NCBI RefSeq assembly: GCF_030682035.1
Contig: NZ_JAUXQZ010000044.1
Location: 1 to 64,000, forward strand
Source: Brevundimonas sp.
GTDB taxonomy: Bacteria > Pseudomonadota > Alphaproteobacteria > Caulobacterales > Caulobacteraceae
Length of the DNA: 64,000 bases
Direction of reading: 5' to 3'
Positions 23,712 through 31,673 of the stretch are shown piece after piece. How positions within the stretch are numbered: position 1 is the first letter of the stretch; each line of letters starts with the position of its first letter. Below the pieces are notes generated by a model, which searched no databases, was not told where the DNA came from, and worked only from the letters and a program-made list of their open reading frames with translations. The translations under genes were made by a program, and so were the position numbers.

Positions 23712-24091
23712 GGGAACACCTTCCGGTCCAGCTCGAAATGCGGACCGTCCCTGAGGCTGGTCCAGTCGCCGCCCCAGACCATCGCCGTCCCCTGACGCGC
23801 GGCGGCCGCCTTGAACGCCGCCGCGATGCGGGGATAAAGCGGCCAGTCCCAACGCACCTGTCCGTCGACAAGAGCCGCGACGTCCACCGCGTGGCCGGTC
23901 AGGTGGCGCGACCGCCTCGTCCGGCTGGCTCCGGCCCGGACCAGCGCCGCCTGACGTTCGGGCGTACGCAGGCCCTCCGTCACCATGAACTCCACCGGGC
24001 TCAGCGCCGCGGCCTCCCGCACCAGCGCGACCAGCCTGGGGTGAACCCCGGCCAGCCGCTTGAGCGATCGTTCCGACAGACGAAAGCTCAT
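23708..24091 (-). CDS. M15-family peptidoglycan peptidase (phage-type endolysin)
   Basis: A 127-residue peptidase of the VanY/Peptidase_M15 type. The zinc-site motif SRHLTGHAVD (His63, Asp70) and the second ligand in GPHFEL (His118) are present, with TEGLRTPERQ near 38-47 as the usual substrate-site sequence. Such enzymes cut L-Ala-D-Glu or D-Ala bonds of peptidoglycan and are common phage and gene-transfer-agent endolysins. There is no signal peptide, so it would need a holin. Overlaps by ATGA with the gene before it and by GTGA with the one after it. Confidence 0.88.
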   Translation of the reverse strand: MSFRLSERSLKRLAGVHPRLVALVREAAALSPVEFMVTEGLRTPERQAALVRAGASRTRRSRHLTGHAVDVAALVDGQVRWDWPLYPRIAAAFKAAAARQGTAMVWGGDWTSLRDGPHFELDRKVFP

Positions 24092-24363
24092 GGCCGGTCC
24101 TCCCCGCCCAACGGGGGCCGCAGCACCGCCAGCGTCGCGATCAGTTGCTGGGCCGTCGGCGCCACCAGATAGAGAACGAGAATCAACGCCAGCAGCGCCA
24201 TCAGGGCCTGCGCTAACCGCGGCGCGGCATCTGGCGGCGTCCCCGCGATCAAACGGTCGAGCAGCAGCCACGCCGCACCGCTGGTGGCGAACACATACAG
24301 CCTGCGCCACAGCCACCGGCCCTCGGCCAACGCCGGCGCGCCGGGTGTCGAAGAGGCGGTCAT
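24088..24363 (-). CDS. Small two-helix membrane protein, probable holin
   Basis: A 91-residue protein with two membrane helices (about residues 22-40 and 52-72) and a charged C-terminus. Size, topology and placement directly before an M15 endolysin and coupled to it by a 4-base overlap suggest a holin. The sequence does not match a holin family I recognise, so the function is inferred from context. Confidence 0.65.
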   Translation of the reverse strand: MTASSTPGAPALAEGRWLWRRLYVFATSGAAWLLLDRLIAGTPPDAAPRLAQALMALLALILVLYLVAPTAQQLIATLAVLRPPLGGEDRP

Positions 24364-24527
24364 CGGTCATCCTCCGGATCATCGAGGGGGGCGTCGCCTC
24401 GCCGCCATCCTGGACTGGCGTGGGCGAACAGATCGGCGGCGGTCAGACGGCCGGGCGTGTCCCAGACCTCCTCATCCAGCAGCCAGGGATCGACGCGATC
24501 ATCGGACAGGGTCATGGCGCGGCTCAT
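24360..24527 (-). CDS. Small acidic protein in the lysis cassette
   Basis: A 55-residue acidic protein (DDRVDPWLLDEEVWDTPGRL), with no membrane segment or known motif. Its ATG overlaps the tail-fibre gene stop and its stop overlaps the holin start, both as ATGA, so it is clearly translated as part of the chain. Role unknown. Confidence 0.72.
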   Translation of the reverse strand: MSRAMTLSDDRVDPWLLDEEVWDTPGRLTAADLFAHASPGWRRGDAPLDDPEDDR

Positions 24528-26002
24528 CCGACCGCCGTCAGCCGGACGACGCCCGGTCCCCCGGCGCCGCCGACGCCGCCCACCGAGACCCCCGCCCCGC
24601 CGCCACCGCCACCGCCGCCAACCGAGCCGCCCGAAGCGCCCGCATGGCCCGACCCGGAGGTCGCCGCGCCGCCGCCTCCCCCGCCGCCGCCTGCCCAATA
24701 CAGCGTGGGCTGGGGAGCCGCCGTCCCCGGCGATCCCGCTGCGCCCAATCCACCCGCCCCGCCCAGAGCCTTGACCGCCAAGGCGCCGCCGTCCCCGCCG
24801 GCTCCGCCCACCCGCGCGACGCCCGCACCATCCAGTCCGCCGCCCGCTCCGCCGCCGCCCGGTGCATCCGGCCGGTCAAGGCTCCGGCCCGCCGCACCAC
24901 CAGTCGTGACGCTGGACGCACCGCCGGCGTTGGAGCGAGGCGCGCCCTCGCCCGCCGACCCTCCCTCGCCGTCAGTGCTGCCGCCCAGCCCGCCGCCACC
25001 GCCACCACTCGCGACAAGCAGGGTGGTCCCGCCCATGGACACGGCGCCGCCGCTCCCGTCCGAACCCGCCGCAGTGTTGCCGCCAAGGCCACCGATCCCA
25101 ACGACGACATCAAGCGTTCCGCCCAGCAGTTCGGCGGGCCACTGCCCCCGGCTGATCCCGCCCGCCCCACCCCCGCCTCCGCCGAAGCGCGAGCCCGAAG
25201 CGCCGAAGCTTCCGGCTCCACCTCCGCCTCCGCCGCCCACCATCACGGCCTCGACGCTGCGGGCCCAGGTCGGCACGGCATAGCTTCCATCGGCGGTGAA
25301 GGTGGTCACAGTTCGCCGGCCGGCACCCTGCGCAAACGTCGTCCGACCCGTGGCGCGATCGACGGCGAAGGCGTCGTGCCAACTCGCACCGTCGGCGCTG
25401 ACCTTGAGTCTGAGGTCGTCATCGCCGACCAGCCCCAGCTCCGCACGACCGCTCCAACCGCTTTGGAACAGCAGCGACAGCACGTCGCCGGGGGCCTCCT
25501 TGTTCAAGGTCAGCCGCAGATCGCCCGTGCCTCCGGCCCACGCCTCCAGCGCCGTCCACAGGGCCGAGTTCAGCCGCGCGGCGAACGGATTGGCCCCGTC
25601 CGCCGTGGTCCCGACCCCCAGCCGGGTCAGCGCCTGCGCCACACCCAGCCGCGCGCCCAGCGGAGCCCAGTCGCCGCCATGCCGCACGACGACCGCGTCG
25701 GCATCCTCCACCAGGGCGATCAGACCATCGCCGGTCTCAACGACCGCCCAGCCGCCGCCCTCCGCCCGCATCAGCGTGCCAACCGGGCGCGAGCTCCAGT
25801 CGATGCCCGTCGCGCCGGCCGGCATTATCCAGAGGCTGCCGTCGACCGGCGCGGCGGGTTGGGCCGTGGTCGTGCGGCTGACCACGACGGTCTGGACCAG
25901 GGCGTCCAGCCGGGTCAGGGCCTCGTTCAAGGTGACGTGCTTCTGCATCTGCCCGGCCGCCAGATATGGCAGGGCCAGCCGCGCGCTGTGATCGTCGCTC
26001 AT
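24524..26002 (-). CDS. DUF2793 and glycine-rich tail-fibre-like protein
   Basis: A 492-residue protein. Residues about 1-90 match the DUF2793 pattern (RLALPYLAAGQMQKHVTLNE, LDALVQTVVVSRT, DGSLWIMPAGATG) found in phage and GTA-type tail genes. The middle 90-250 is a predicted beta-rich domain. From about 255 (GSYAVPTWARSVEAVMVGGG) a phage-fibre-type glycine-rich domain follows, with more than 200 residues of Gly runs. Likely a receptor-binding tail fibre. The start at 26002 has GGAG at good spacing; the upstream ATG (26020) would fall in the leader hairpin. Confidence 0.82.
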   Translation of the reverse strand: MSDDHSARLALPYLAAGQMQKHVTLNEALTRLDALVQTVVVSRTTTAQPAAPVDGSLWIMPAGATGIDWSSRPVGTLMRAEGGGWAVVETGDGLIALVEDADAVVVRHGGDWAPLGARLGVAQALTRLGVGTTADGANPFAARLNSALWTALEAWAGGTGDLRLTLNKEAPGDVLSLLFQSGWSGRAELGLVGDDDLRLKVSADGASWHDAFAVDRATGRTTFAQGAGRRTVTTFTADGSYAVPTWARSVEAVMVGGGGGGGAGSFGASGSRFGGGGGGAGGISRGQWPAELLGGTLDVVVGIGGLGGNTAAGSDGSGGAVSMGGTTLLVASGGGGGGLGGSTDGEGGSAGEGAPRSNAGGASSVTTGGAAGRSLDRPDAPGGGGAGGGLDGAGVARVGGAGGDGGALAVKALGGAGGLGAAGSPGTAAPQPTLYWAGGGGGGGGAATSGSGHAGASGGSVGGGGGGGGAGVSVGGVGGAGGPGVVRLTAVG

Positions 26003-26006
26003 GGAA

Positions 26007-26029
26007 ATCTCCGAAATCATGTCGGAGAT
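26007..26029 (-). promoter_or_regulatory. Hairpin that would bury the tail-fibre gene ribosome site
   Basis: A perfect inverted repeat ATCTCCGA (minus strand 26029-26022), seven-base loop, TCGGAGAT (26014-26007). The 3' arm contains the GGAG ribosome site for the start at 26002, so folding would block translation of the whole coupled cassette. Confidence 0.5.
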
Positions 26030-26304
26030 CAGTCTGACGGGGCGGCTTCCTCAGGTGGGCTGATGACGCTGTAGGCGACACAAAATGCCGCAACATCAAC
26101 GGTCTGGCGCGCCGGAATATGCTGGCAATCGGTGAAAAGGTAGCGGGGAGACCGTAGTTGGAAGGGCTGAACGACCTCCCCGCCGACGGGCCCGCAGGCT
26201 GTCAGGACCAAGCGGCCCGCTTGCGCGGCGCCGCGATCGTACCCGTCAGGACAGCTACGGTGGCGGTTTGACGGCGGATGCAGACTACAGCCGCTGGAAC
26301 GCAC
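26029..26304 (-). CDS. Possible small protein (weak candidate)
   Basis: An open frame of 91 codons beginning with a GTG inside the end of the anti-sigma gene and ending at the hairpin before the tail-fibre gene. Its composition is protein-like with several Cys (DCQHIPARQTVDVAAFCVAY). No ribosome site or family is evident. It fills an otherwise empty 280-base gap, so I record it as uncertain. Confidence 0.22.
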   Translation of the reverse strand: MRSSGCSLHPPSNRHRSCPDGYDRGAAQAGRLVLTACGPVGGEVVQPFQLRSPRYLFTDCQHIPARQTVDVAAFCVAYSVISPPEEAAPSD

Positions 26305-27013
26305 CCTGGGCGACGACCGGGCCGTCCGGCTTGTTCGGGGCTGGTGTATGTCCGGGAGCTTCCATCGAGACCGCGACCGCGCTGGCCGTTCCGGCCGGGT
26401 TGAACAGGGCCTGACCCAGATGATGCCGCGAGGTGGCTGAACCGTCGATGGCGCCGACCAGCTGGACCCCGCCCTCGGGCATGACCAGCCACAGGTGCGG
26501 CACCCGCGTGTCGCCTGCCATCTCTGTCGTGGGCGCCAGGTAGAGTTCCCCCGTGCCGGCGTCATAGGCCAGCGTCATCGCCGCCGCACCGTTCTCCAGC
26601 GTCAAGGTCGCGACCCGGATGACCGCGGGCGGCGGAGCCGGCGCGGCGATCGGCACGGGCGCCGGCTGGGCCAGGAGCACGACCACCGCCGCCAGACTGG
26701 CCGCCAGCAGGCCTGTCGAGCCGACGGCCCAACGGCGCCAGAAGACGACGCTGTTGTCATTGGCGGCGGCCGGCGGCGTCAGCGCCGCCTCGACACTCGG
26801 CCAGACCCAGGGCGAGGGTTCGACCGACACGATCCCGTCGGCCAGACCGCCGAGCCGCTCGTTCCAGTCGCCTACATGGGCGGCGAAGGCGGGGTCAGCG
26901 GCCTCACGGGCGCGGGCGGCGGCCTCGTCTTCCGGCGAGAGGATGCGCAGGGCCAGTTCCCCGGCGAGAGCCAGGTCCTCATCCATGCCGCCGATGTTGG
27001 TGGGATCGGTCAT
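26285..27013 (-). CDS. Anti-sigma factor, RskA type
   Basis: A 242-residue anti-sigma factor: N-terminal zinc-less anti-sigma domain (about residues 10-85, ALRILSPEDEAAARA), one membrane helix (about 96-115) and a periplasmic RskA-type domain (about 130-240, LAYDAGTGELYLAPT, VPHLWLVMPEGG). It would hold the adjacent ECF sigma factor at the membrane until the periplasmic signal leads to its cleavage. The ATG overlaps the sigma stop (ATGA). An alternative start lies four codons upstream. Confidence 0.9.
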   Translation of the reverse strand: MTDPTNIGGMDEDLALAGELALRILSPEDEAAARAREAADPAFAAHVGDWNERLGGLADGIVSVEPSPWVWPSVEAALTPPAAANDNSVVFWRRWAVGSTGLLAASLAAVVVLLAQPAPVPIAAPAPPPAVIRVATLTLENGAAAMTLAYDAGTGELYLAPTTEMAGDTRVPHLWLVMPEGGVQLVGAIDGSATSRHHLGQALFNPAGTASAVAVSMEAPGHTPAPNKPDGPVVAQGAFQRL

Positions 27014-27570
27014 GATTCGAGACACATTCTCAGCCGCATCAATCCGCGCCGGATCCAGCTCTTCATTGTGCCCAGCGGCACATTCTCGCGCGCCGCCAGG
27101 GCGTCATAGGTCACCCCCTCGATAAAGGCGGTGCGGATGGCGCCCCCGGTCTTTTCATCCAGCTGGCCGAGGCAATCGTTGAGGCGGCGCACATCGTCGC
27201 CGGTCTCCAGCGCCTGGGCCGGCGACGGGGCGTCGTCGGCGATAACGGTGGCGGCTTCGTCGATCGGCGTCGATTTGCGCATGGACGCGCTTGACCTCAG
27301 CCGGTCGATCGCCCGGTTGCGGGCGATGGTCACCAGCCAGGTAATGGGGCTCGCACGGGACGCATCAAAACTCCCGGCCTTCCTCCATACGGTCAGATAG
27401 GTGTCCTGCAAAACGTCCTCGGCGAGCTGTCGGTCAGCCAAGATACGCAGGGTCACGCCCAATAGCTTCGCCGAGGTCGCATCATAGACGCGGCGGAAGG
27501 CGGCGCGGTCCCCTTCGCCCGCGCGGCCGAGCGCCTGGGCCAGTTCGTCTCGGGTCAGGATCGCGCTCAT
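27010..27570 (-). CDS. ECF RNA polymerase sigma factor, SigK type
   Basis: A 186-residue ECF sigma factor: region 2 (LAEDVLQDTYLTVWRKAGSF; SPITWLVTIARNRAIDRLR) and region 4 (GVTYDALAARENVPLGTMKS, WIRRGLMRLR). No extra domains. Coupled to the anti-sigma gene, so its activity is membrane-controlled. Its targets are unknown; the autogenous promoter is presumably just right of 27570, but I cannot identify the boxes. Confidence 0.94.
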   Translation of the reverse strand: MSAILTRDELAQALGRAGEGDRAAFRRVYDATSAKLLGVTLRILADRQLAEDVLQDTYLTVWRKAGSFDASRASPITWLVTIARNRAIDRLRSSASMRKSTPIDEAATVIADDAPSPAQALETGDDVRRLNDCLGQLDEKTGGAIRTAFIEGVTYDALAARENVPLGTMKSWIRRGLMRLRMCLES

Positions 27571-27630
27571 TCAGAGGTCCGGCAAAGCATGGATTGAATT
27601 GGCGGCGGCGGCGGGAGTTCGTCAAGCCAT

Positions 27631-28104
27631 TCAGTCATGCAGATAGACGATCCGCCGCAGCTTCGGATTGCGGCGCATGTCGGCGACATGGCCCTCGTGA
27701 GCGCCCGAGGCCCGCGCTTCGCGCTCATTGTCCTCGACCCAGTGAGTGCTCTCGATGTCTTTCTGCAGCGCCTTGGCCGCCATCAGGTGGCCCGGGAACA
27801 GCATGTCGACGACATCCGGCGCGAACGGGATCACCTCGCCCACGACCGTGGCCGTGCTGTCCAGACCCAGATAGCCGGCCATCCGCAACAGCGTGCCCGG
27901 AGCGGCATTCGCCTTTGCCGCCTGTGCCAGCAGCCACCCGGCGGCCCCGACGCTGTAGACCGTGCCCACCACCGGTATCCAGGTCAGCAGGCCGTCCAAG
28001 CCGATACCGAAAGGGCCAATGCCCAGCGCCCGGTCGGACAGCTTCTTGACGCCCTCGACATTGGACCAGATCTTCTCGATATCCGCGACGGACCGTCTGG
28101 CCAT
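27631..28104 (-). CDS. DUF4112 membrane protein
   Basis: A 157-residue protein with the DUF4112 pattern: VEGVKKLSDRALGIGPFGIG, then LDGLLTWIPVVGTVYSVGAA, a second hydrophobic segment and PDVVDMLFPGHLMAAKALQK. Two membrane stretches, at about residues 40-62 and 75-97. Function of the family is not known. Start chosen at MARRSVADIEK; the longer frame overlaps the divergent gene. Confidence 0.85.
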   Translation of the reverse strand: MARRSVADIEKIWSNVEGVKKLSDRALGIGPFGIGLDGLLTWIPVVGTVYSVGAAGWLLAQAAKANAAPGTLLRMAGYLGLDSTATVVGEVIPFAPDVVDMLFPGHLMAAKALQKDIESTHWVEDNEREARASGAHEGHVADMRRNPKLRRIVYLHD

Positions 28105-28137
28105 GTCTGCCCTCCTCAAGCGAGACCGTAACGCGCG

Positions 28138-29121
28138 ATGACGAACCCCGTTCACCCGGAAAGGCAAGGATCCTTCGCAAAAGGACTTGCTTGGGTCGTC
28201 CGGCTCGCACTGGCGGGCTTGATCGCGCCGCCGACGGTCGTGGCGCTGGTGGCGATCACCGGGATACGGAACCAGTACGCCGACCTGATGGCCCAGTTCA
28301 CGGCCCCCTCCCTGTTCGCCACCGTGGGGCTGGGCCTATTGCTCGTGCTTGTCAGACGGTGGCGGTGGGCCGCCGCGGCCCTCGTGCCGGCGGCCTTGCT
28401 GCTGATCGCCGTGTCTCCCCAATGGTTTCCGACGGCCTCACGCCCCGAGGCCGGCGCCGCCACGATCCGGATCTATTCCGCCAATCTCTGGGTCCGGAAC
28501 CGCGATCTGGACGCCATAGCCGGGTCCATCCATCAGGCCGACGCCGATGTGGTCATGCTGATCGAGCTGGGCGACGCCATCGCGCCCCATCTGGATGCGC
28601 TGGTCGGCGCCTATCCCTATCGGATTGCAAGCCCGCGGATGGATCGCCCGAACGGCGCGGTCCGGTCGGTGATCGCCTCGCGCTACCCGCTCGCCGCGCT
28701 CCCGCGCCCGGCCGGGGTGGAGGCGGTCGGGGCAAGGGCGGCGACACCGCTCGGCGCGCTGAATCTCGTCAGCATCCATTTTACCCGACCGTGGCCCTTT
28801 GAGGAATCGTGGGGCCAGATCAGCCAGACGATGGCCTTGGACGAGATGCTTGAGGGATTGAGCGGCCCGGTCGTGGTCGCCGGCGATTTCAACAGCGTCT
28901 CCAGCGCCCGCATCGGCAAACAGGTCCGGCGCGAAATCGGCCTTCGGCCCGCGCCGGGCTTTCCCGGGACGTGGCCCAGCGACCTGCCGTCAGCCCTCGG
29001 GATTACCATTGACCAGGTCTACGCCTCTCCGGACCTCGCCTTCACCAGCCGCCGCCTCGGCCTCCCGACCGGCTCGGACCATCGCCCGGTGGTGACCGAA
29101 ATCACTCGCGCGACCGACTGA
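28138..29121 (+). CDS. Endonuclease/exonuclease/phosphatase family protein with N-terminal membrane helices
   Basis: A 327-residue protein: two to three membrane helices in the first 95 residues, then an EEP domain (IRIYSANLWVRN, VVMLIELGD, GPVVVAGDFNSVSSA, TIDQVYASPD, SDHRPVVTEI). The catalytic Asn, Glu, Asp-x-Asn and terminal Asp-His are all present. Resembles YafD-type membrane EEP proteins of unknown substrate. It is divergent from the DUF4112 gene. Its stop codon lies in the left arm of the palindrome at 29118-29166. Confidence 0.88.
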   Translation: MTNPVHPERQGSFAKGLAWVVRLALAGLIAPPTVVALVAITGIRNQYADLMAQFTAPSLFATVGLGLLLVLVRRWRWAAAALVPAALLLIAVSPQWFPTASRPEAGAATIRIYSANLWVRNRDLDAIAGSIHQADADVVMLIELGDAIAPHLDALVGAYPYRIASPRMDRPNGAVRSVIASRYPLAALPRPAGVEAVGARAATPLGALNLVSIHFTRPWPFEESWGQISQTMALDEMLEGLSGPVVVAGDFNSVSSARIGKQVRREIGLRPAPGFPGTWPSDLPSALGITIDQVYASPDLAFTSRRLGLPTGSDHRPVVTEITRATD

Positions 29122-29166
29122 AATCTGAGCCTTGTCGGACGAAGTCCGACAAGGCTCAGATTTCAG
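29118..29166. terminator. Perfect 23-bp palindrome between convergent genes (bidirectional terminator)
   Basis: Left arm 29118-29140 and right arm 29144-29166 are perfectly complementary over 23 base pairs with a GAA loop. Each arm contains the stop codon of one of the two converging genes. No long U run follows either side. The core GAGCCTTGTCGGAC resembles that of the palindrome at 21876-21925. Confidence 0.8.
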
Positions 29167-30385
29167 TCCAGAATCGGGGACTGACCAAGGCCGCCAGCCG
29201 TTCGGCGTGGCCGTCCGACGGAAAGTCGTCAGCGATCCAGCCGTCCTCGAACGCCTTCAGCAGCCGACCCGTCTCCGGCCCCGGTTCGACGCCCAGCCGC
29301 GCCAGTTCTCGCCCGCCCACGGGCATCGGCGGACGTTTCCAGCCCTCGGCCAAGGCCAGCAGGCGGCGCGCGCGGGCGTCATCCGCGGGGCTTTCCGCCC
29401 ACCGCCGGTGCAAGGCGTCAGCGACGGCGCGGACCCCGTGGCGATAGACGGCGGCCCGGACCTCGGCGTCGCTCATCGCCGGGCTGACATCGGGTCCGGC
29501 GCGGGCCGCCGCGGCCAGGCGGTCGCGTGTTGAATTGGGAAACCGAAGCCGGCTCGACGCATCTCTCACAAGCCGCTCGTCGATCGGGAAAAGCGTCATC
29601 AGTCGCACCACCGGGTCGAGGCTCAGCTCCACGGCGGCGTTGAACAGCGTCCCTGTCGAAGCCTCTGGCAGGATCTGCGCCAGCACCCCCGCCTCGGCCA
29701 TGGCCGCCATGGCGACGCGCGGGTCCGGCGCGGCCAGCAGGGTCATAAGCTCCTTCGACACCCGTTCGGCCGACAGTCGCGTCATGCCCGGCGCCAGCGC
29801 ACCGCAAGCGCTCAGCGCGGCCGCATCGGGATCGCCGACGCCGTACCGGGCGAAAAAGCGGAAGAAGCGCAGAATGCGCAGATAGTCCTCGCGGATGCGC
29901 GTCCCAGGGTCGCCGACGAAGACGATCCTGCCCGCCGCCGCATCGGCCACGCCCTCGCCCGTCGGGTCGAACACCCGCCCCTCGCCGTCGGCATAGAGGG
30001 CGTTGAGGCGAAAATCCCGGCGCGCCGCGTCCTCGGCCCAGTCGTCGGTGAAGGCCACGGTGGCGTTGCGACCATCCGTCGAGACGTCGCGGCGCAGGGT
30101 GGTGATCTCGAACGGCTGGCGCTCCGACACCGCCGTCACCGTCCCGTGGGCGAGGCCCGTCGGCACAGCCTTCAGCCCGGCGGCTCGGATAGCGCAGTCG
30201 GTCTCTTCGGGCTTCAGCGTGGTGGCGATGTCGATATCGGCGACCGGCGCCCCGATCAGGGCGTTGCGCACGCAGCCGCCGACGAAGCGGGCGCAGCCGG
30301 GGCCGCCCGCCGCCTCCAGCGCCGCCATCACCGCCCGGGTGGCCGGGGCCGTCAGCCAGGGCTGGTCGTCGAGCCTGACGGTCAC
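29156..30385 (-). CDS. CCA tRNA nucleotidyltransferase/poly(A) polymerase family protein
   Basis: A 409-residue class II nucleotidyltransferase: FVGGCVRNALIGAPVADIDI (residues about 34-53, with the catalytic Asp-x-Asp at 50-52), RRDVSTDGRNA, RRDFRLNALYAD and EDYLRILRFFRFFARYG in the usual order, followed by the C-terminal helical domain. It adds or repairs the CCA end of tRNA, or adds poly(A). No HD domain. The start overlaps the Nudix stop by ATGA. Confidence 0.93.
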   Translation of the reverse strand: MTVRLDDQPWLTAPATRAVMAALEAAGGPGCARFVGGCVRNALIGAPVADIDIATTLKPEETDCAIRAAGLKAVPTGLAHGTVTAVSERQPFEITTLRRDVSTDGRNATVAFTDDWAEDAARRDFRLNALYADGEGRVFDPTGEGVADAAAGRIVFVGDPGTRIREDYLRILRFFRFFARYGVGDPDAAALSACGALAPGMTRLSAERVSKELMTLLAAPDPRVAMAAMAEAGVLAQILPEASTGTLFNAAVELSLDPVVRLMTLFPIDERLVRDASSRLRFPNSTRDRLAAAARAGPDVSPAMSDAEVRAAVYRHGVRAVADALHRRWAESPADDARARRLLALAEGWKRPPMPVGGRELARLGVEPGPETGRLLKAFEDGWIADDFPSDGHAERLAALVSPRFWTEI

Positions 30386-31044
30386 GCTGCATCCTCCGCA
30401 GCCGCTTGGCCGGGCGCGGCTTCCTCGCCGTATAGCCGCGTCCGCAGCGCCCGCACGATCCCCGCCGTGACGCCCCAGATATAACGCTGCTCGTGCGTGA
30501 TGGCCCAGTACCAGCGGCGCGGCTGGCCCTCACGGTCATACGAGTCCCGGCGATGGTTGGCGGGATCCATCAGATAGTCCCACGGCACGTCGAACACCTC
30601 CGCCACCTCGTCCAGCGCCGCCTGCGTCGCCGGTCGCGTCCTCAGCCAGCCGACCACCGGCGTCACCAGAAAACCGGTGCCGGTCTCATAGGCGTCGCCG
30701 ACCCCCAACACCTCGACCAGTGTCGGGTCCAGCGCCACCTCCTCGAAGGCCTCGCGCAGGGCGGCCTCGACGGCGGTCTCGCCGGGGTCCAGCCGCCCGC
30801 CGGGAAAGGCGATCTGACCGGTGTGGCTGGCCAGGCTGTCGGACCGACGTGTCATCAGCACCGTCGCCCCGTCCGGCCCCGCGATCACAGGGATCAGCAC
30901 GGCGGCGGGCCGCAGCGTCCGCACGGGTCGCTCGGCCTCCGGATTAAGGTCGAAGTCCGACCGCGCGGGACCACGACCCGCCGTCCAGCTGACCGCCGGC
31001 TCCAGATGCCCGATCAGACGCTCGCGCAGCGTGGCCAGGCTCAT
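30382..31044 (-). CDS. Nudix hydrolase, CoA pyrophosphatase type
   Basis: A 220-residue Nudix enzyme. The Nudix box runs over residues about 82-105 (GGRLDPGE ... ALREAFEEVAL). It is preceded by RSDSLASHTGQIAFPGG, the extra motif of CoA diphosphatases (NudL/YeaB). It probably splits CoA into 3',5'-ADP and 4'-phosphopantetheine. It lies in a three-gene coupled operon with DUF1285 upstream and the CCA-transferase downstream, an order common in alphaproteobacteria. Confidence 0.93.
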   Translation of the reverse strand: MSLATLRERLIGHLEPAVSWTAGRGPARSDFDLNPEAERPVRTLRPAAVLIPVIAGPDGATVLMTRRSDSLASHTGQIAFPGGRLDPGETAVEAALREAFEEVALDPTLVEVLGVGDAYETGTGFLVTPVVGWLRTRPATQAALDEVAEVFDVPWDYLMDPANHRRDSYDREGQPRRWYWAITHEQRYIWGVTAGIVRALRTRLYGEEAAPGQAAAEDAA

Positions 31045-31622
31045 TCCACGCCCGCCCCGACAGGACCGAGCGCGAAGGCGACGCCGCCAGACCGCACCGT
31101 CAGTCGCCCGTCCTCGACGCCCGCCATCTCGACCAGTTCATAGAAGACGGCCCGCGCGATCCGCGCCCACAGGTCGGCGCGGACATGCACCGACGGTGAC
31201 GGCTCGCCGGTCTCCGGATCAGTCTCGACGCAAATGGGATGCTCCAGCCCGGCCTCGGTCTCGTCCCCGACATCGGTGGTGAAGACCAGCGATTCGCCGC
31301 GCCGCTCCACGGCGACGGCGCGGAACGGCAGGTCCTCGACCCGGATCGACAGTTTCTCGCCCGGCGTGACCAGCACATAACCGCCGTCATCCTTGCGCAA
31401 CACCGTCGAGAACAGCCGTACCAGCTCGGCCCGGCCGATCGGCGAGCCCTCGTGCATCCACAGGCCGTCGCGGCGAATGACGATGTCGATCTCGCCGCAA
31501 TGCGCCGGATGCCACAGATGCACGGGCGGCAGCCCACGACCCCCCTTGCCGGAATTGGGCGCCTGCTTCGCCGCCGCCGCGACGCCCGCCAGTCCGGTCT
31601 TGCTGTCCGCGAATTCAGCCAT
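31041..31622 (-). CDS. DUF1285 family protein
   Basis: A 193-residue soluble protein with the DUF1285 pattern: PVHLWHPAHCGEIDIVIRRD and GLWMHEGSPIGRAELVRLFS near residues 33-72, then LRKDDGGYVLVTPGEKLSIR and DLPFRAVAVE. It is of unknown function but regularly next to Nudix and CCA-transferase genes. A TTG two codons upstream is also possible. The stop overlaps the Nudix ATG. Confidence 0.9.
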   Translation of the reverse strand: MAEFADSKTGLAGVAAAAKQAPNSGKGGRGLPPVHLWHPAHCGEIDIVIRRDGLWMHEGSPIGRAELVRLFSTVLRKDDGGYVLVTPGEKLSIRVEDLPFRAVAVERRGESLVFTTDVGDETEAGLEHPICVETDPETGEPSPSVHVRADLWARIARAVFYELVEMAGVEDGRLTVRSGGVAFALGPVGAGVE

Positions 31623-31673
31623 GGCCAAGACTTAGGCCGCGTCGGGCGGATCGGAAAGGCGTCGACCGCCGCC

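Noticed and set aside
24060..25283. Plus-strand 407-codon proline-rich frame
   Set aside because: It is the antisense reading of the glycine-rich tail-fibre domain (GGC/GCC runs) and overlaps the coupled cassette.
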